This document shows, in pieces, positions 9,500 through 19,030 of a stretch of 64,000 nt of DNA. Source of the DNA: Alitta virens. Taxonomy: Eukaryota > Annelida > Polychaeta > Phyllodocida > Nereididae. The stretch spans positions 23,434,313 through 23,498,312 of the forward strand of contig OW028585.1 of NCBI GenBank assembly GCA_932294295.1, read 5' to 3'. Each line of letters begins with the position of its first letter. Within the stretch, counting starts at the first letter, position 1. A program made the position numbers and the translations under genes. Under the pieces are notes generated by a model. The model saw only the letters and a list, made by a program, of their open reading frames with translations. It did not search any database and was not told where the DNA came from.

Positions 9500-10570
9500 A
9501 TGCCCAAAACATTTATCAAGATGAGTGACTTCATCGAAGACATTGCCCTGAACATTGATACACAGAGGCTATGGATGGCTAACTTGGATATTTGTTGTTC
9601 GGTCTTTGAAAGGATATACACGTCCGTTCAAACCGCAGTGGAATCGCTCTTGCAAAATTTGTTACCCTGGAAGAAAGCTGGGAGCATTCCCCTCACCCCC
9701 GAAGAAATGGGGCATGTGCTACACAAATTGAAAAGTTGGTTCCAAGTGGACTTTGTCTTGGTGATAGGAGGCTGGGGTCACTGCACCACCACCCCAAACA
9801 TGGATGTGACCCAAGACCACACGCCAACATATGTCAAATGTGGGGCAAGCATTATATGTAATCCACCTTCACCCATTCACGCTCAGATGGGATCAACAGG
9901 ACGGGGGGCGGCAACCAAAAACAAACTCATCAACAGCCCCACCGCAGAGGGTAATGTGGACAGCGCATTGATGTACGAAAACGTCTCCCCTGTACCCGTG
10001 GTGAGCCCTGATAGCGCAACTGCGGATCAACCATCCTACGCGAGCGTTGCTAATCCAACAAATCAAGCAAAGGAAGACTTTGACTTTTCCATGGAGTGTC
10101 TTAATGCGCTAATAGAAGACGAGGGAGCGCATACCAACCGTGAAGAAGGTGATACGTACCTTGATACACGGGACGGGGGGACGGTTGAAACACACCAGAG
10201 TGTGATAGCAGTGCATTCGTACGCGCCAATAAAGGAGGGGGTGCACCTGACGGAAGCAAAGGATAGTGTGGATTCGGATGGTGACTGGGAAGTCAAGCTA
10301 GATGATGTTCGGCGAAAATTCTGGGAAACCTACGATGTCACGCGGGGAGGAGGTGTGAAAAAACGCTCCATTCGACACCTTGGGATGAGCCCGAAAGAAA
10401 AGAAGCTAATCACAGCCGTTCTAAAAGAAAAGCCTTGTGAAATCAACAGGGAAAGACGCTTGGAACTATTTGAACAAAACCTAGAACTAATCAAACAGTT
10501 CGAGGTCATGAACAAAAGGTTAATAACGTTCATGCAACACCCCATCAAATTGCTCTGTGAGGAAATATGA
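9500..10570 (+). CDS. Unknown acidic viral protein
   Basis: About 356 residues from the ATG at 9500 (a second ATG at 9521 is also plausible). The first 100 residues are helical with a Trp-rich segment (WMANLDICC...LLPWKKAG...WFQVDFVLVIGGWGH). The middle (residues 100-280) is low complexity with many Asp, Glu, Thr, Ser and Pro. The C-terminal 90 residues are charged and helical, including RHLGMSPKEKKLITAVLKEK and a coiled-coil-like ELFEQNLELIKQFEVM. No family recognised. It is 49 bp upstream of the integrase on the same strand, so it may be a replication, packaging or capsid-assembly partner, but that is position only. Confidence 0.6.
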   Translation: MPKTFIKMSDFIEDIALNIDTQRLWMANLDICCSVFERIYTSVQTAVESLLQNLLPWKKAGSIPLTPEEMGHVLHKLKSWFQVDFVLVIGGWGHCTTTPNMDVTQDHTPTYVKCGASIICNPPSPIHAQMGSTGRGAATKNKLINSPTAEGNVDSALMYENVSPVPVVSPDSATADQPSYASVANPTNQAKEDFDFSMECLNALIEDEGAHTNREEGDTYLDTRDGGTVETHQSVIAVHSYAPIKEGVHLTEAKDSVDSDGDWEVKLDDVRRKFWETYDVTRGGGVKKRSIRHLGMSPKEKKLITAVLKEKPCEINRERRLELFEQNLELIKQFEVMNKRLITFMQHPIKLLCEEI

Positions 10571-10619
10571 ACATGTCCTGGGAGAGGAATGGTGAACAAT
10601 CAAAGCAAGCGTCAGTGAC

Positions 10620-11591
10620 ATGAGTGCGAGGACTCGAACAAATTTAGTGAAAAAAATTTTTACCGATGTTACAAACCCTGCTGGTTTCGCCAGTCCGACT
10701 AAAGTTTGGAAAAAAGCGCAGACTGTCATCCCCTCTATTACTCACGATCAAGTGAAGAATATCCTCCAGAGTATTGAAAGCTACACCTTACACCGTTACG
10801 TCAGGAAAGTACCCAAGACAAGGAAATACTTGAGTCCAGGTCTCAACCATTATTTTCAAGCAGATCTTTTTGTACTAAATGATGGTCTTGCTAAGATAAA
10901 TGGGTACCGATATATTTTATTTTGCTTAGACGCTTTCAGTAGGAAATTGTTTGCCCGCCCTTTGAAAACCAAAAGCGGACCAGAAGTGGCGGCAGCACTG
11001 CAAGCCATCATAAAAGAAAACCAGTCCATCCCTACTTTAAAAATAGTGACTGATAAGGGCACAGAATTTTTGAACACACACGTGCAACACCTGTTTAAAA
11101 AATATAGCATCATACATTTCACCGCGGAAAATGTTTACCATGCAGCTCTCGTGGAGAGAGTCATTAGGACACTGCGTGAAAAGTTTGGTCGCTACATGAC
11201 ACATAACAAGACGAGCATTTTCATCCACAAATTACCAGACTTTGTCTCCGCATACAACCGAAGTACGCATTCTGCCCTACCCCCGTCAATGAGCCCCGCT
11301 GAAGTGAACCCAAAAAATGAGACTAGAGTGTGGAAACACCAGTTTGCTCGATATTTCAGGCGAGCGGCGGGTTATGCTGAACAGAAAAATTTAGAAATAG
11401 GGCAAATCATACGCATAACAAGATACCCTGGGAGATTCAAGAAATCTACGGACACTACTTTCACAGGAGAAAAATTCATAATTTCACAAGTGCTACATAC
11501 TAAACCAACTACCTACAAAATCGCTTCATTGACAGACTCAGAACCAATCACAGGTGTCTTCTACCGAGCCGAACTTCAACCCGTCACATAA
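10620..11591 (+). CDS. Polinton-type (retroviral-like) integrase
   Basis: 323 residues, intact. The catalytic core carries D82 (FQADLF), D145 (VTDKGTEF) and E179 (ALVERVIRTLR), spacing close to the DD35E pattern of retroviral and Polinton integrases. The N-terminal 60 residues are helical and basic. The C-terminus has an SH3-like strand-rich region ending FYRAELQPVT, the ending typical of Polinton integrases. It would cut and join the element's terminal inverted repeats to host DNA. It is followed within 10 bp by the frame of the packaging ATPase and preceded by the unknown acidic protein, all on the plus strand. Confidence 0.92.
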   Translation: MSARTRTNLVKKIFTDVTNPAGFASPTKVWKKAQTVIPSITHDQVKNILQSIESYTLHRYVRKVPKTRKYLSPGLNHYFQADLFVLNDGLAKINGYRYILFCLDAFSRKLFARPLKTKSGPEVAAALQAIIKENQSIPTLKIVTDKGTEFLNTHVQHLFKKYSIIHFTAENVYHAALVERVIRTLREKFGRYMTHNKTSIFIHKLPDFVSAYNRSTHSALPPSMSPAEVNPKNETRVWKHQFARYFRRAAGYAEQKNLEIGQIIRITRYPGRFKKSTDTTFTGEKFIISQVLHTKPTTYKIASLTDSEPITGVFYRAELQPVT

Positions 11592-11599
11592 TGGAATGA

Positions 11600-12245
11600 G
11601 TTTTTAATGGTTGTCTGCCTCCTTTGTTTCGAATGGTCATCTCTGGGGCAAGTTCTACTTGGTAAATCCACACTGTTGGGAAAAATTTTAGAAAACAGAA
11701 ATTGGATTTTGGAAAAAGACTTCACCCGAATTGTGTACATGAGAGGTGTGCCAACCACCAATGAGGTCCAATGGAAGGAAAAATTTGGAACCAAACTAAT
11801 CACCCTGGATGGAATTCCACCCGAGAACATTGTGTTACCACTCTTAAAAAATCCAGATGGAACAACGGTTCTAGTCATTGAAGACCTGGACGAACAAGCA
11901 TGCTCCTCCCCCCTCATCAGTAAAATATTCACAGCATACAGCCATCACTTGAGCTTCAGCGTCATCCTCTCGACGCAGAACATTTTTCGCCCAGGAAAAG
12001 AAAGGTTAACCTTAATCAGAAACACCACACACCTCGTGTTGTTTCCCAACAACCTGGACGAAACAGTGATCAGACTCGTAGCACAAAAAGTGCACATAAA
12101 AGACCCAAAAAGAATTGTGACACTTTTGGAGCAACTAACCAGCAAACCATACGGATACCTCTCAATTTGGTCAAACTGTGAAAAAGAACTGAAATTCCGT
12201 TCCCACCTGAGTGAAGACAAGCAACACATCTATGTGCTGGATTAA
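11600..12245 (+). pseudogene. A32/FtsK-type DNA-packaging ATPase with a frame break in the P-loop
   Basis: The open frame 11607-12245 (212 codons) has GKSTLLGKIL, a Walker B strand TTVLVIEDLDE, a sensor-like STQNIF segment and the C-terminal layout of adintovirus/Polinton packaging ATPases that pump DNA into capsids. Upstream of about 11660 this frame does not look like the family. Instead the frame starting at the ATG at 11633 gives the expected hydrophobic strand and the first part of a P-loop (MVISGASS) before a stop at 11663. The P-loop is thus split between two frames by a one-base difference around 11656-11662. The downstream frame by chance also has a GxxxxGKS match. Real decay or a sequencing error are both possible. 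Confidence 0.8.
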
Positions 12246-12294
12246 GGAGCAATAGGACATTGACCTAGTACAAAGATTTCATTGACTAGTGCAA

Positions 12295-12390
12295 ACAGGA
12301 CCCACACGAAAAAACATCCAGACACTTTGTCAGTGGGTCAAAAAACAATCACTCCAGAACCCACCAGACACTGTGCAAGTGGGTTAAGAC
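12295..12390. repeat. Two similar hairpin-forming repeats after the ATPase gene
   Basis: Two copies of a segment shaped ACCCAC...CCAGACACT...GTGGGT lie side by side. The second (about 12358-12386) has the stem AACCCAC/GTGGGTT around a short loop and the first has GACCCAC/GTGGGTC. They follow the last viral gene and might act as a 3'-end signal or be part of a subterminal repeat. Confidence 0.45.
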
Positions 12391-13149
12391 AAACCTTCGA
12401 CATAACAAAATCTCCCAAATGTCAAGATATGTTTTTTCAATATGGCAGGTACAACTAGAGGTCTCACCTGGACAACTAGACTATCTATGTTTTGCCTCAT
12501 TTTTCTTGTTTGGAGTTTTTTGTTAGCTATTCGGGTGAAAACACAGCGCACTGTCACTCAACCACCACATGGGGGTTGAAACACACAGCGGCAAGTAAGC
12601 AAACAGTAATGTCTGCATTAATGCATTGAACATTATCGATTGAACTTTATACTATGTTCGACTTGAACATTTCCGATTGTTATTTACATTGTGCATATTG
12701 TTAGTTATTTACCCTGTGCATATAAAGCTAACATACCTAAACAAACAAGGAAGTTGTTTATGTGTGAATAGTCCCAAAAAACCGAAGAGAAATAGATTAA
12801 TTAAAAATAAGAGCGCACTTGCGACCTATACTTCCCCACGAGGAAAAAACAGGGACGGGTAAAACCGCTCCAAACGCCCGAGGGGGGGCCCATTACCGAG
12901 CATGTTAATGACCGAACGCGGTCGGACCCCCGTAGTAGCCAAAAAACCGACTGAAAATAAACTACAATAAAACATTAAGACACTCGCGACCACTTTCCCT
13001 ACTACTTGTATTTATTAGATAGCCTAATGCCTCAGCTATTTAATGGTACCAAATACTGGTGCCTAGTATTCCATCAGCTATTCATTGCTACGAACAATGG
13101 TACATGCTTACTTTATAGCTAACTTTCCAATAACCAAACAGTTGCCCAG
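12391..13149. other. Non-coding flank at the probable right end of the viral element
   Basis: No supported gene. Two loosely similar segments, CACTTGCGACC near 12815 and CACTCGCGACC near 12982, may be remnants of subterminal repeats. The element boundary should fall here, but no inverted partner is available in the window. Confidence 0.4.
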
Positions 13150-13356
13150 ATATTTACTGGTAGCTGACTGGGAACTAGAACTGGGAACTGAGTTCACTTT
13201 ACTGGTAGCTGACTGGGAACTGGAACTGGGAGCTGAGTTCACTTTACTGGTAGCTGACTGGTAGCTGACTGGGAACTGGAATCTGGGAACTGACTTCGCT
13301 TTACTGGTAGCTGACTGGTAGCTGACTGGGAACTGGAATCTGGGAACTGACTTCAT
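13150..13356. repeat. Minisatellite of about four units
   Basis: Repeated blocks of GGTAGCTGACTGGGAACTGG and GGGAACTGA..TTC..TTTACT, roughly 50-65 bp per unit with internal sub-repeats of CTGGGAACTG. The open minus-strand frame across it is a product of the repeat. Confidence 0.8.
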
Positions 13357-13920
13357 GGATCTTACTCAGGACTAGTTAAGAAATGGATCAGTCTGCCTCG
13401 CTAAAAAATGAAATAAAATTTGATATATATTTTCTATATTTAAATCTGTATATTTCTGATGAATTAAAAAATATATTTATTTTTATTTTTGGAAAAAAGT
13501 AGTGGTGTTTTTTTTTTAAATATTTGCATGCAAAATATATGTGTTCAACCAACCCCCTCAATTATTAGTTACTGGTTATACCGTTATACCTATTGTCATA
13601 AGTGCCCCACCCTTGGGGGTATGATCAATTTTTCTGAAAAAAGAAGGGGGGTGTCATCCTTATCATGGTCGAATAGATGACTTGGTAATACCCCCAACAC
13701 CCCTTTTTAAAAAAAAAAAAAGGTTCTGATTGGTTAAATAACCCCTCCAGGGTGGTTGTGATTGAGCTAGGGCATCGGCCTGAGATGTCGAAGGGCATGC
13801 GCGGTGTACTCAACCACATCCCCTCCCCTATAAAAATGGCTGAGGTCATCTGAGGACATCTCTCTTCAAACTTCTAGGAGAAAAAATCTGAGGATTCTAA
13901 TTCTACTTCACCATTTCAAC

Positions 13921-14250
13921 ATGGTCAACATGAAGAAGTCAGCTACCATTGTTATGGGTACCCCTGGAGTTGGCGTGAATGTCAATGAGGCGGTGCAGGA
14001 GAATCTTTGCATCAGTGGAGGTCTCGCCATGCCTGTCTCAGGACTCTGGCATCTCGAACTTTCTAAAACCAAGCACTGCTATCTCAGTCGCGGCGAGAAA
14101 TTGTTACTCTGGATCAGGGAGTTCAAGGAGAAGGATGGTTATCTCATCCCAACTAACAACACCGTTTACCTTACTAAGAAACAGACCACAGACATGCTCT
14201 TCTCATTGGATGAAATTATTTACACAGCTAGGAGGGATGAAATAAGAGAG
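13921..14250 (+). CDS. PC4-like domain protein, first exon
   Basis: An ATG at 13921 opens 110 codons ending at GAG, directly followed by GTAGGT, a good splice donor. Residues 42-106 resemble the PC4 coactivator domain: WHLELSKTKHCYLSRGEK, then LLLWIREFKEKDGYLIPT, then TVYLTKKQTTDMLFSLDEI, matching PC4's IREYY..G...PTKKGI.L..eQ pattern. A second PC4-like segment lies 370 bp downstream, though the intron phase does not fit simply. PC4-like proteins often accompany mobile elements in invertebrate genomes. Whether this is a host gene, part of the neighbouring viral element or a remnant of a second Polinton is open. Confidence 0.5.
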
Positions 14251-14457
14251 GTAGGTAACAATTATTTTAATTTTTTTAAATCATTGGTTTTTTAGCAGGA
14301 TATAAACTTAGATATAAAGGTCGGTTACATGCATAATTTTTTCCTATTATATACTAGTATTGTCATTTTAAAATCCCTAATCTAAATTTTATTATTTCTT
14401 GCAAAAAAATTTCTCATCATATTGTAGTCTTTTATTTTATTTATTTTTTTTAGTAAA

Positions 14458-14507
14458 ACACACACGCACGCAAGCACACACGCACGCAAGCACGCACACA
14501 CACACAA
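14458..14507. repeat. CA/CACG microsatellite
   Basis: Alternating CACACG and CACGCAAG words for about 50 bp. Confidence 0.9.
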
Positions 14508-14618
14508 ATAGCCAGCTTAGATTTTTTTTGCCTTGGCTCAATCGAAAGACGGCGTTGTGCAAGATTACAGCCCTGAGGAGCTAGAGACCATCACCACTTT
14601 CCCTATCCTACCCCCAGA

Positions 14619-14789
14619 ACATTGGATATCCATCTAGGAAAATTGGTTTTCGCCACAGCGTGGGGGCAATTCAAATCATTGGAGCTGAGGCAGTATTTGG
14701 TGGAGGTAAAGAAGCAGGAGTTGGGTGTCACAGGAGCCATCCCCACCAGAGGCATCACTCTGTATTTCGCTGAACTGCTGAATCTGTGA
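14619..14789 (+). pseudogene. Second PC4-like segment
   Basis: The frame ending at TGA 14787-14789 reads LGKLVFATAWGQFKSLELRQ, then further downstream GAIPTRGITLYFAELLNL, again the PC4 pattern of a sheet followed by PT-R-GI-L and a helix. A CCCCCAG acceptor with a pyrimidine tract lies at 14611-14617, but the phase does not match the donor at 14250, so it is either a separate exon with an unseen partner or a decayed duplicate. Confidence 0.4.
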
Positions 14790-14830
14790 AGAGGACTGGG
14801 GGAGTGATCCAAAGATAGGGAATAGAGCAG

Positions 14831-16003
14831 ATGGAGCCCTTCGCCGAGCTTCACATAGAATACACAGATATCATGACAGGATGCGCCCATTGTTGTTCCA
14901 CTGGGGAAATAATATTCGCTTTACCCAAAAAAGAACTGGATAAGAGGACCCAATTCGTAGATCTCCCTAAGGATGAAGATTGTGATGATCAGGAAGAACC
15001 CCCAGTTACCGGTTTGGGGGTAGTGGTCAGCAAGGACATTAAAACCATCCTGACCCTTACCCCTGGGGAAAACCCGGCCGTTGTCAGGGTTGCCCAGGCT
15101 GTGGCAGCCACTGCAAATGCCCCCATCAAATCCCTTGGAGATTTTCCCAACTTGACACTGGAGCAAAAAGCAGAGGTGACTGGGGTGTCAGGAGATTGGT
15201 GGGACGATGGAGTAAGTGACCAGTCGCTAATCCTGGCAGGTGATAGGGCTATGAAGGAGATGGCCCAGATGGAGAATTGTGGCACTGATGAGATCGGGGC
15301 ATCCCCGAAATTACGGGTCAACAGAAAAAAACCAACGTGTAAAGTACTACCCAGGGCCACTGCCAAGATCTCCGCTAGGACAGCTTCCAGGATCCCTACT
15401 AGGGCGAGTGCCATGGAGGGCGCACCCCAGGTTGCGAAATCAGTGAAGAGGAAACACACAGGTGTACCAGAGTGTGACGGGGGTAAGAAGAGGCGTGTGG
15501 TAGTTGAGAAGATTGACTCGCATGACAGCTGCACAAACATGCCACCTACAATGAGCAGCACTCCTAAAAAAAGGCCTCAATATTCACCAGTCAGCCCCGA
15601 CTACTCGCCTCTAGCCGTTCCTCTACCACCCTCCCCTATGAGGGCTACTAGTGCCCCAAACCACGGACAACAGGGCAGGATTCTGATACAGACCACCCCG
15701 TCAAAGGAGCAGCGGGGAGCTCGCCCCCCGCCGCCACCACCAAGACCCCTGCCCCAAAAAGCGGTCAGCAGAACCGGATTGAGGAATAGTCCAATGCTGA
15801 GAATCGAGGAGGTTAGTCTACTAACCAGGGAAACGGAAATATTTATGGATGAAACTCCAAAAAGTCACCTCAAACGGGGCATGGATGAGTCCGTGGTAGG
15901 TCAAGGTCAAGGCCCCGTGTCCCCGGTAATGGCGGCTGCAGAAACTTCCCTTAGAAATAATACCCAGGCGGATTATAGCATATATATATATATTTTCTAC
16001 TGA
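14831..16003 (+). CDS. Pro/Ser-rich protein of unknown function
   Basis: 390 codons from an ATG. The first 50 residues include CAHCC and an acidic stretch, the middle is Ala/Lys/Arg-rich with KRKH and KKRR nuclear-signal-like clusters, and the C-terminal half is proline-rich (YSPVSPDYSPLAVPLPPSP and a run of six prolines). The end runs into AT-rich repeats. No domain recognised. It follows the PC4-like segments on the same strand, so it could be a transcription-related partner or simply an open frame. The length without a stop and the biased composition are the only support. Confidence 0.4.
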   Translation: MEPFAELHIEYTDIMTGCAHCCSTGEIIFALPKKELDKRTQFVDLPKDEDCDDQEEPPVTGLGVVVSKDIKTILTLTPGENPAVVRVAQAVAATANAPIKSLGDFPNLTLEQKAEVTGVSGDWWDDGVSDQSLILAGDRAMKEMAQMENCGTDEIGASPKLRVNRKKPTCKVLPRATAKISARTASRIPTRASAMEGAPQVAKSVKRKHTGVPECDGGKKRRVVVEKIDSHDSCTNMPPTMSSTPKKRPQYSPVSPDYSPLAVPLPPSPMRATSAPNHGQQGRILIQTTPSKEQRGARPPPPPPRPLPQKAVSRTGLRNSPMLRIEEVSLLTRETEIFMDETPKSHLKRGMDESVVGQGQGPVSPVMAAAETSLRNNTQADYSIYIYIFY

Positions 16004-16307
16004 TTAAATTTCATTTTCGATGTAAGTTATTTCTGGATGCGTTAATATACCCCAGTGACTTTAAAAAAAAGAAATAAGCATTTTTGGTATTTCTACCTCG
16101 TCATGAATGTAATTATTGTAATTATTTTCTAAAAAATGTATTCCTATGTCGAAATATATGCTTTAAAATTTTTTTTAAAAACCTCAATCTCCTTATGAAT
16201 TTATTTTAAAATTGAAATAAATCTTTTAAAAATAACATAGAATTAGGGGCCGAAACTTTGTGGCAGAACTAATGCAAATATGACATGCCAAAAGAATTAA
16301 GGCCGTT
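16004..16307. other. AT-rich non-coding stretch
   Basis: AT-rich sequence between the proline-rich ORF and the satellite array; nothing else seen. Confidence 0.5.
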
Positions 16308-17810
16308 GTAATGATGACATCCCTTGGCCATGAGGCTGATGTAATGATGACATGCCATGGCCATGAGGCCGATGTAATGATGTAATGATGACATGCCATG
16401 GCCATGAGGCCGATGCAATGATGACATGCCATGGACAAGAGGCCGATGTAATGATGACGTGCCATGGCCATGAGGCCTATGTAATGATGACATACCATGG
16501 CCATCAGGCCGATGTAATGATGTAATGATGACATGCCATGGCCATCAGGCCGATGTAATGATGACAAGCCATGGCCATGAGGCCGATGTAATGATGTAAT
16601 GTTGACATGCCATAGACAAGAGGCCGATGTAATGATGTAATGATGGCATGCCATGGCCATGAGGCCGATGTCATGATGTAATGATGAAAAGCCTTGGCCA
16701 TGAGGCCGATGTAATGATGTAATGATGACATGCCATGGCCATGAGGCCGATGTAATGATGACATGCCATGGACAAGATGCCGATGTAATGATGTAATGAT
16801 GGCATGACATGGCCATGAGGCCGATGTAATGATGTAATGATGAAAAGCCATGGCCATGAGGCCGATGTAATGATGACATGCCATGGACAAGATGCCGATG
16901 TAATGATGTAATGATGGCATGCCATGGCCATGAGGCTGATGTAATGATGTAATGATGAAAAGCCATGGCCATGAGGCCGATGTAATGATGTAATGATGAC
17001 ATGCCATGGCCATGAGGCCGATGTAATGATGTAATGATGACAAGCCATGGCCATGAGGCTGATGTAATGATGTAATGATGACATGCCATGGACAAGAGGC
17101 TGATGTAATGATGTAATGATGGCATGCCATGGCCATGAGGCCGATGTAATGATGACATGCCATGGACAAGAGGCCGATGTAATGATATAATGATGACATG
17201 CCATGGCCATGAGGCCGATGTATTGATGACATGCCATGGACAAGAGGCCGATGTAATGATGACATGCCATGTCCATGAGGCCCATGAGGCCTATGTAATA
17301 GTGGCATGCCATGGCCATGAGGCCAATGTAATGATGTAATGATGACATGCCATGGCCATGAGGCCGATGTAATGATGTAATGATGACATGCCATGGCCAT
17401 GAAGCCGATGTAATGATGGCATGCCATGGACTAGAGGCCCATGTAATGATGACAAGCCATGGCCATGAGGCCGATGTAATGATGACATGCCATGGCCATG
17501 AGGCCGATGTAATGATGACATGCCATGGCCATGAGGCCGATGTAATGATGTAATGATGGCATGCCATGGACAACAGGCCGATGTAATGATGTGATGATGA
17601 TGTGCCATGGACAACAGGCCGATGTAATGATGACATGCCATGGCCATCAGGCCGATGTAATGATGTAGTGATGACATGCCATGACCATGAGGCCGATGTA
17701 ATGATGACATGCCATGGCCATGATGCCGATGTAATGATGACGTGCCATGGACAAGAGGCCCAAGTAATGATGATGTGCCATGAGGCTGATGTAATGATGT
17801 AATGATGACA
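16308..17810. repeat. Satellite array of 33-bp and 42-bp units
   Basis: About 1.5 kb of tandem units built on GATGACATGCCATGGCCATG and AGGCCGATGTAAT. Units come in two lengths, 33 bp and 42 bp, the longer carrying an extra ATGATGTAA. Variants replace GGCCATGAGG by GGACAAGAGG or GGACAACAGG. Because both lengths are multiples of three, long frames stay open on the minus strand (over 300 codons, His/Met/Ser-rich), giving apparent proteins that are probably repeat artefacts. The right edge abuts the frame of the Thr-rich protein gene. Confidence 0.92.
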
Positions 17811-17828
17811 CAGTAGCCTCAGTGGTAA

Positions 17829-18749
17829 TTAGGCTGGTGTTAGGATGGTCCATACTAGTAGTTGAGGTTTCGTCATCCTGGGACGCAAACTGGGGGGTAT
17901 TGTATGTAGCCTGGGTGATAGAGCTACTGGGGTCATCATGGATACTGGCAGTGTCCGTCTCCTCGTCCTGGGAAACTCCGGGGTAGTGTCCAATTCATTA
18001 TCCTGGGACGTGTACTGGGCGGTGACTAGAACATTTGTGGTAGTAGCCTCAGTGGTAATTAGGTTGATGTTACGCTGGTCAGTACTAGTAGTGGGCATTT
18101 CGTCATCCTGGGACGTAAACTGGGTGGTGGTGGTGGTGGGGGTGGTGGTGGTGGTGGTGGTGTACGCAACCGGGGTAGTGAGACTGTCATAGCCACCCAT
18201 AGTGTCCGTTTTGTCATCCTGGAACGTATACTGGGTAGTGACTAGGTCATTTGTGGTAGTAGCCTCTGTTTTAAGGCTTCTGGGGTCATCATCCTTGTTA
18301 GTTGTGTTCATTTCATGGTCTTGTGAGGTATACCTAGGTGTGGACCCCCGTGCCCGAGTGGTAGAATCATTTTTGTCTTTTGAGAACTCAAAATCCTGTG
18401 AAGTTGTAATTGTGTGTTGGTCATTGTATGCCTCTGCTAGGCCTGTTCCCGAATAATCACCAAGGCGGTCTTCATCATCCAGTGAACCTATTCACAATAT
18501 ATAAATAAATAAATATATATAACAGATTAAAAAGATATCTTAAAATTTGAATGTTGTGTTAAGAAAAAATTTAATAGAATTTTAGAAAAATTGGGGGCTT
18601 TAAAACTTACCAGCACAATCAGTCTGCACGCGTCCCTCGCGGTCATAATAACAAACGCACCTTTTTTGACATCTGAACAGGTAATCGCACTGTGTCAAGT
18701 TGATGCACATGGCTAGCAAGCCCATGGAGAACACCTTCCCAAACATGTT
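17829..18749 (-). CDS. Secreted Thr-rich (mucin-like) protein, two exons
   Basis: Exon 1 (18749-18612) begins with ATG, encodes a hydrophobic signal-like start (MFGKVFSMGLLAMCINLT) and a Cys-rich stretch (CDYLFRCQKRCVCYY), and ends at GCTG|GTAAGT. Exon 2 starts after AG at about 18488 in matching phase and continues to 17829. It encodes repeated TTEATTTN...QYTSQDDE..T blocks and a run of threonines, as in O-glycosylated extracellular linkers. Near 17970 the repeat pattern jumps to another frame, which then runs on into the satellite array; this suggests a one-base shift. Secreted or surface location is inferred from the signal-like N-terminus. No named family. Confidence 0.5.
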
Positions 18750-19030
18750 GACTTGTCAATTAAGCATATAGAACTGAGCCTCTATGTCCCGGAGGGCAAT
18801 CTAGGATTGTTTTCCCTTGTTCAGGATTGTTTTCATAATAATGGCTGGATAATTTTTGGCATGATAAGTCCATGATATCTTGTTAGAGGGCCAAAAGTAC
18901 TTTCGAGATAATGAGGGGGGGGGGAGGTGATAAAAATTATAGCATTTCCTGGCCCTGGGTTTTTATTTTATTTTTTTCCTTTTTTATTTTATTATTATTA
19001 TTTTTTATTATGTTATTTATTCATATTATT

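Larger units (their letters stand above)
1..12980. mobile_element. Polinton/Maverick (adintovirus-like) element, right-hand part
   Basis: A compact gene block without introns carries hallmark genes of Polinton/adintovirus elements: retroviral-type integrase (10620-11591), FtsK/HerA-type packaging ATPase (11600-12245), a small basic protein with a hydrophobic tail of the adintovirus virion-protein kind, dUTPase-kinase and PC4-like genes. Genes left of 9182 are on the minus strand and genes right of 9500 on the plus strand, so the two blocks diverge. Major capsid protein, penton, protease and polymerase are not visible here; the left part presumably lies outside the window. The right terminal inverted repeat was not identified; the boundary near 12.9-13.0 kb is a guess from the end of the genes and the change to AT-rich DNA. 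Compared with the polymerase remnant at 19-28 kb this block is well preserved, suggesting a younger insertion. Confidence 0.82.

Noticed and set aside
16226..17802. Several open frames of 200-320 codons in the satellite
   Set aside because: They are by-products of repeat units whose lengths are multiples of three; they overlap each other in different frames and show only the repeat.
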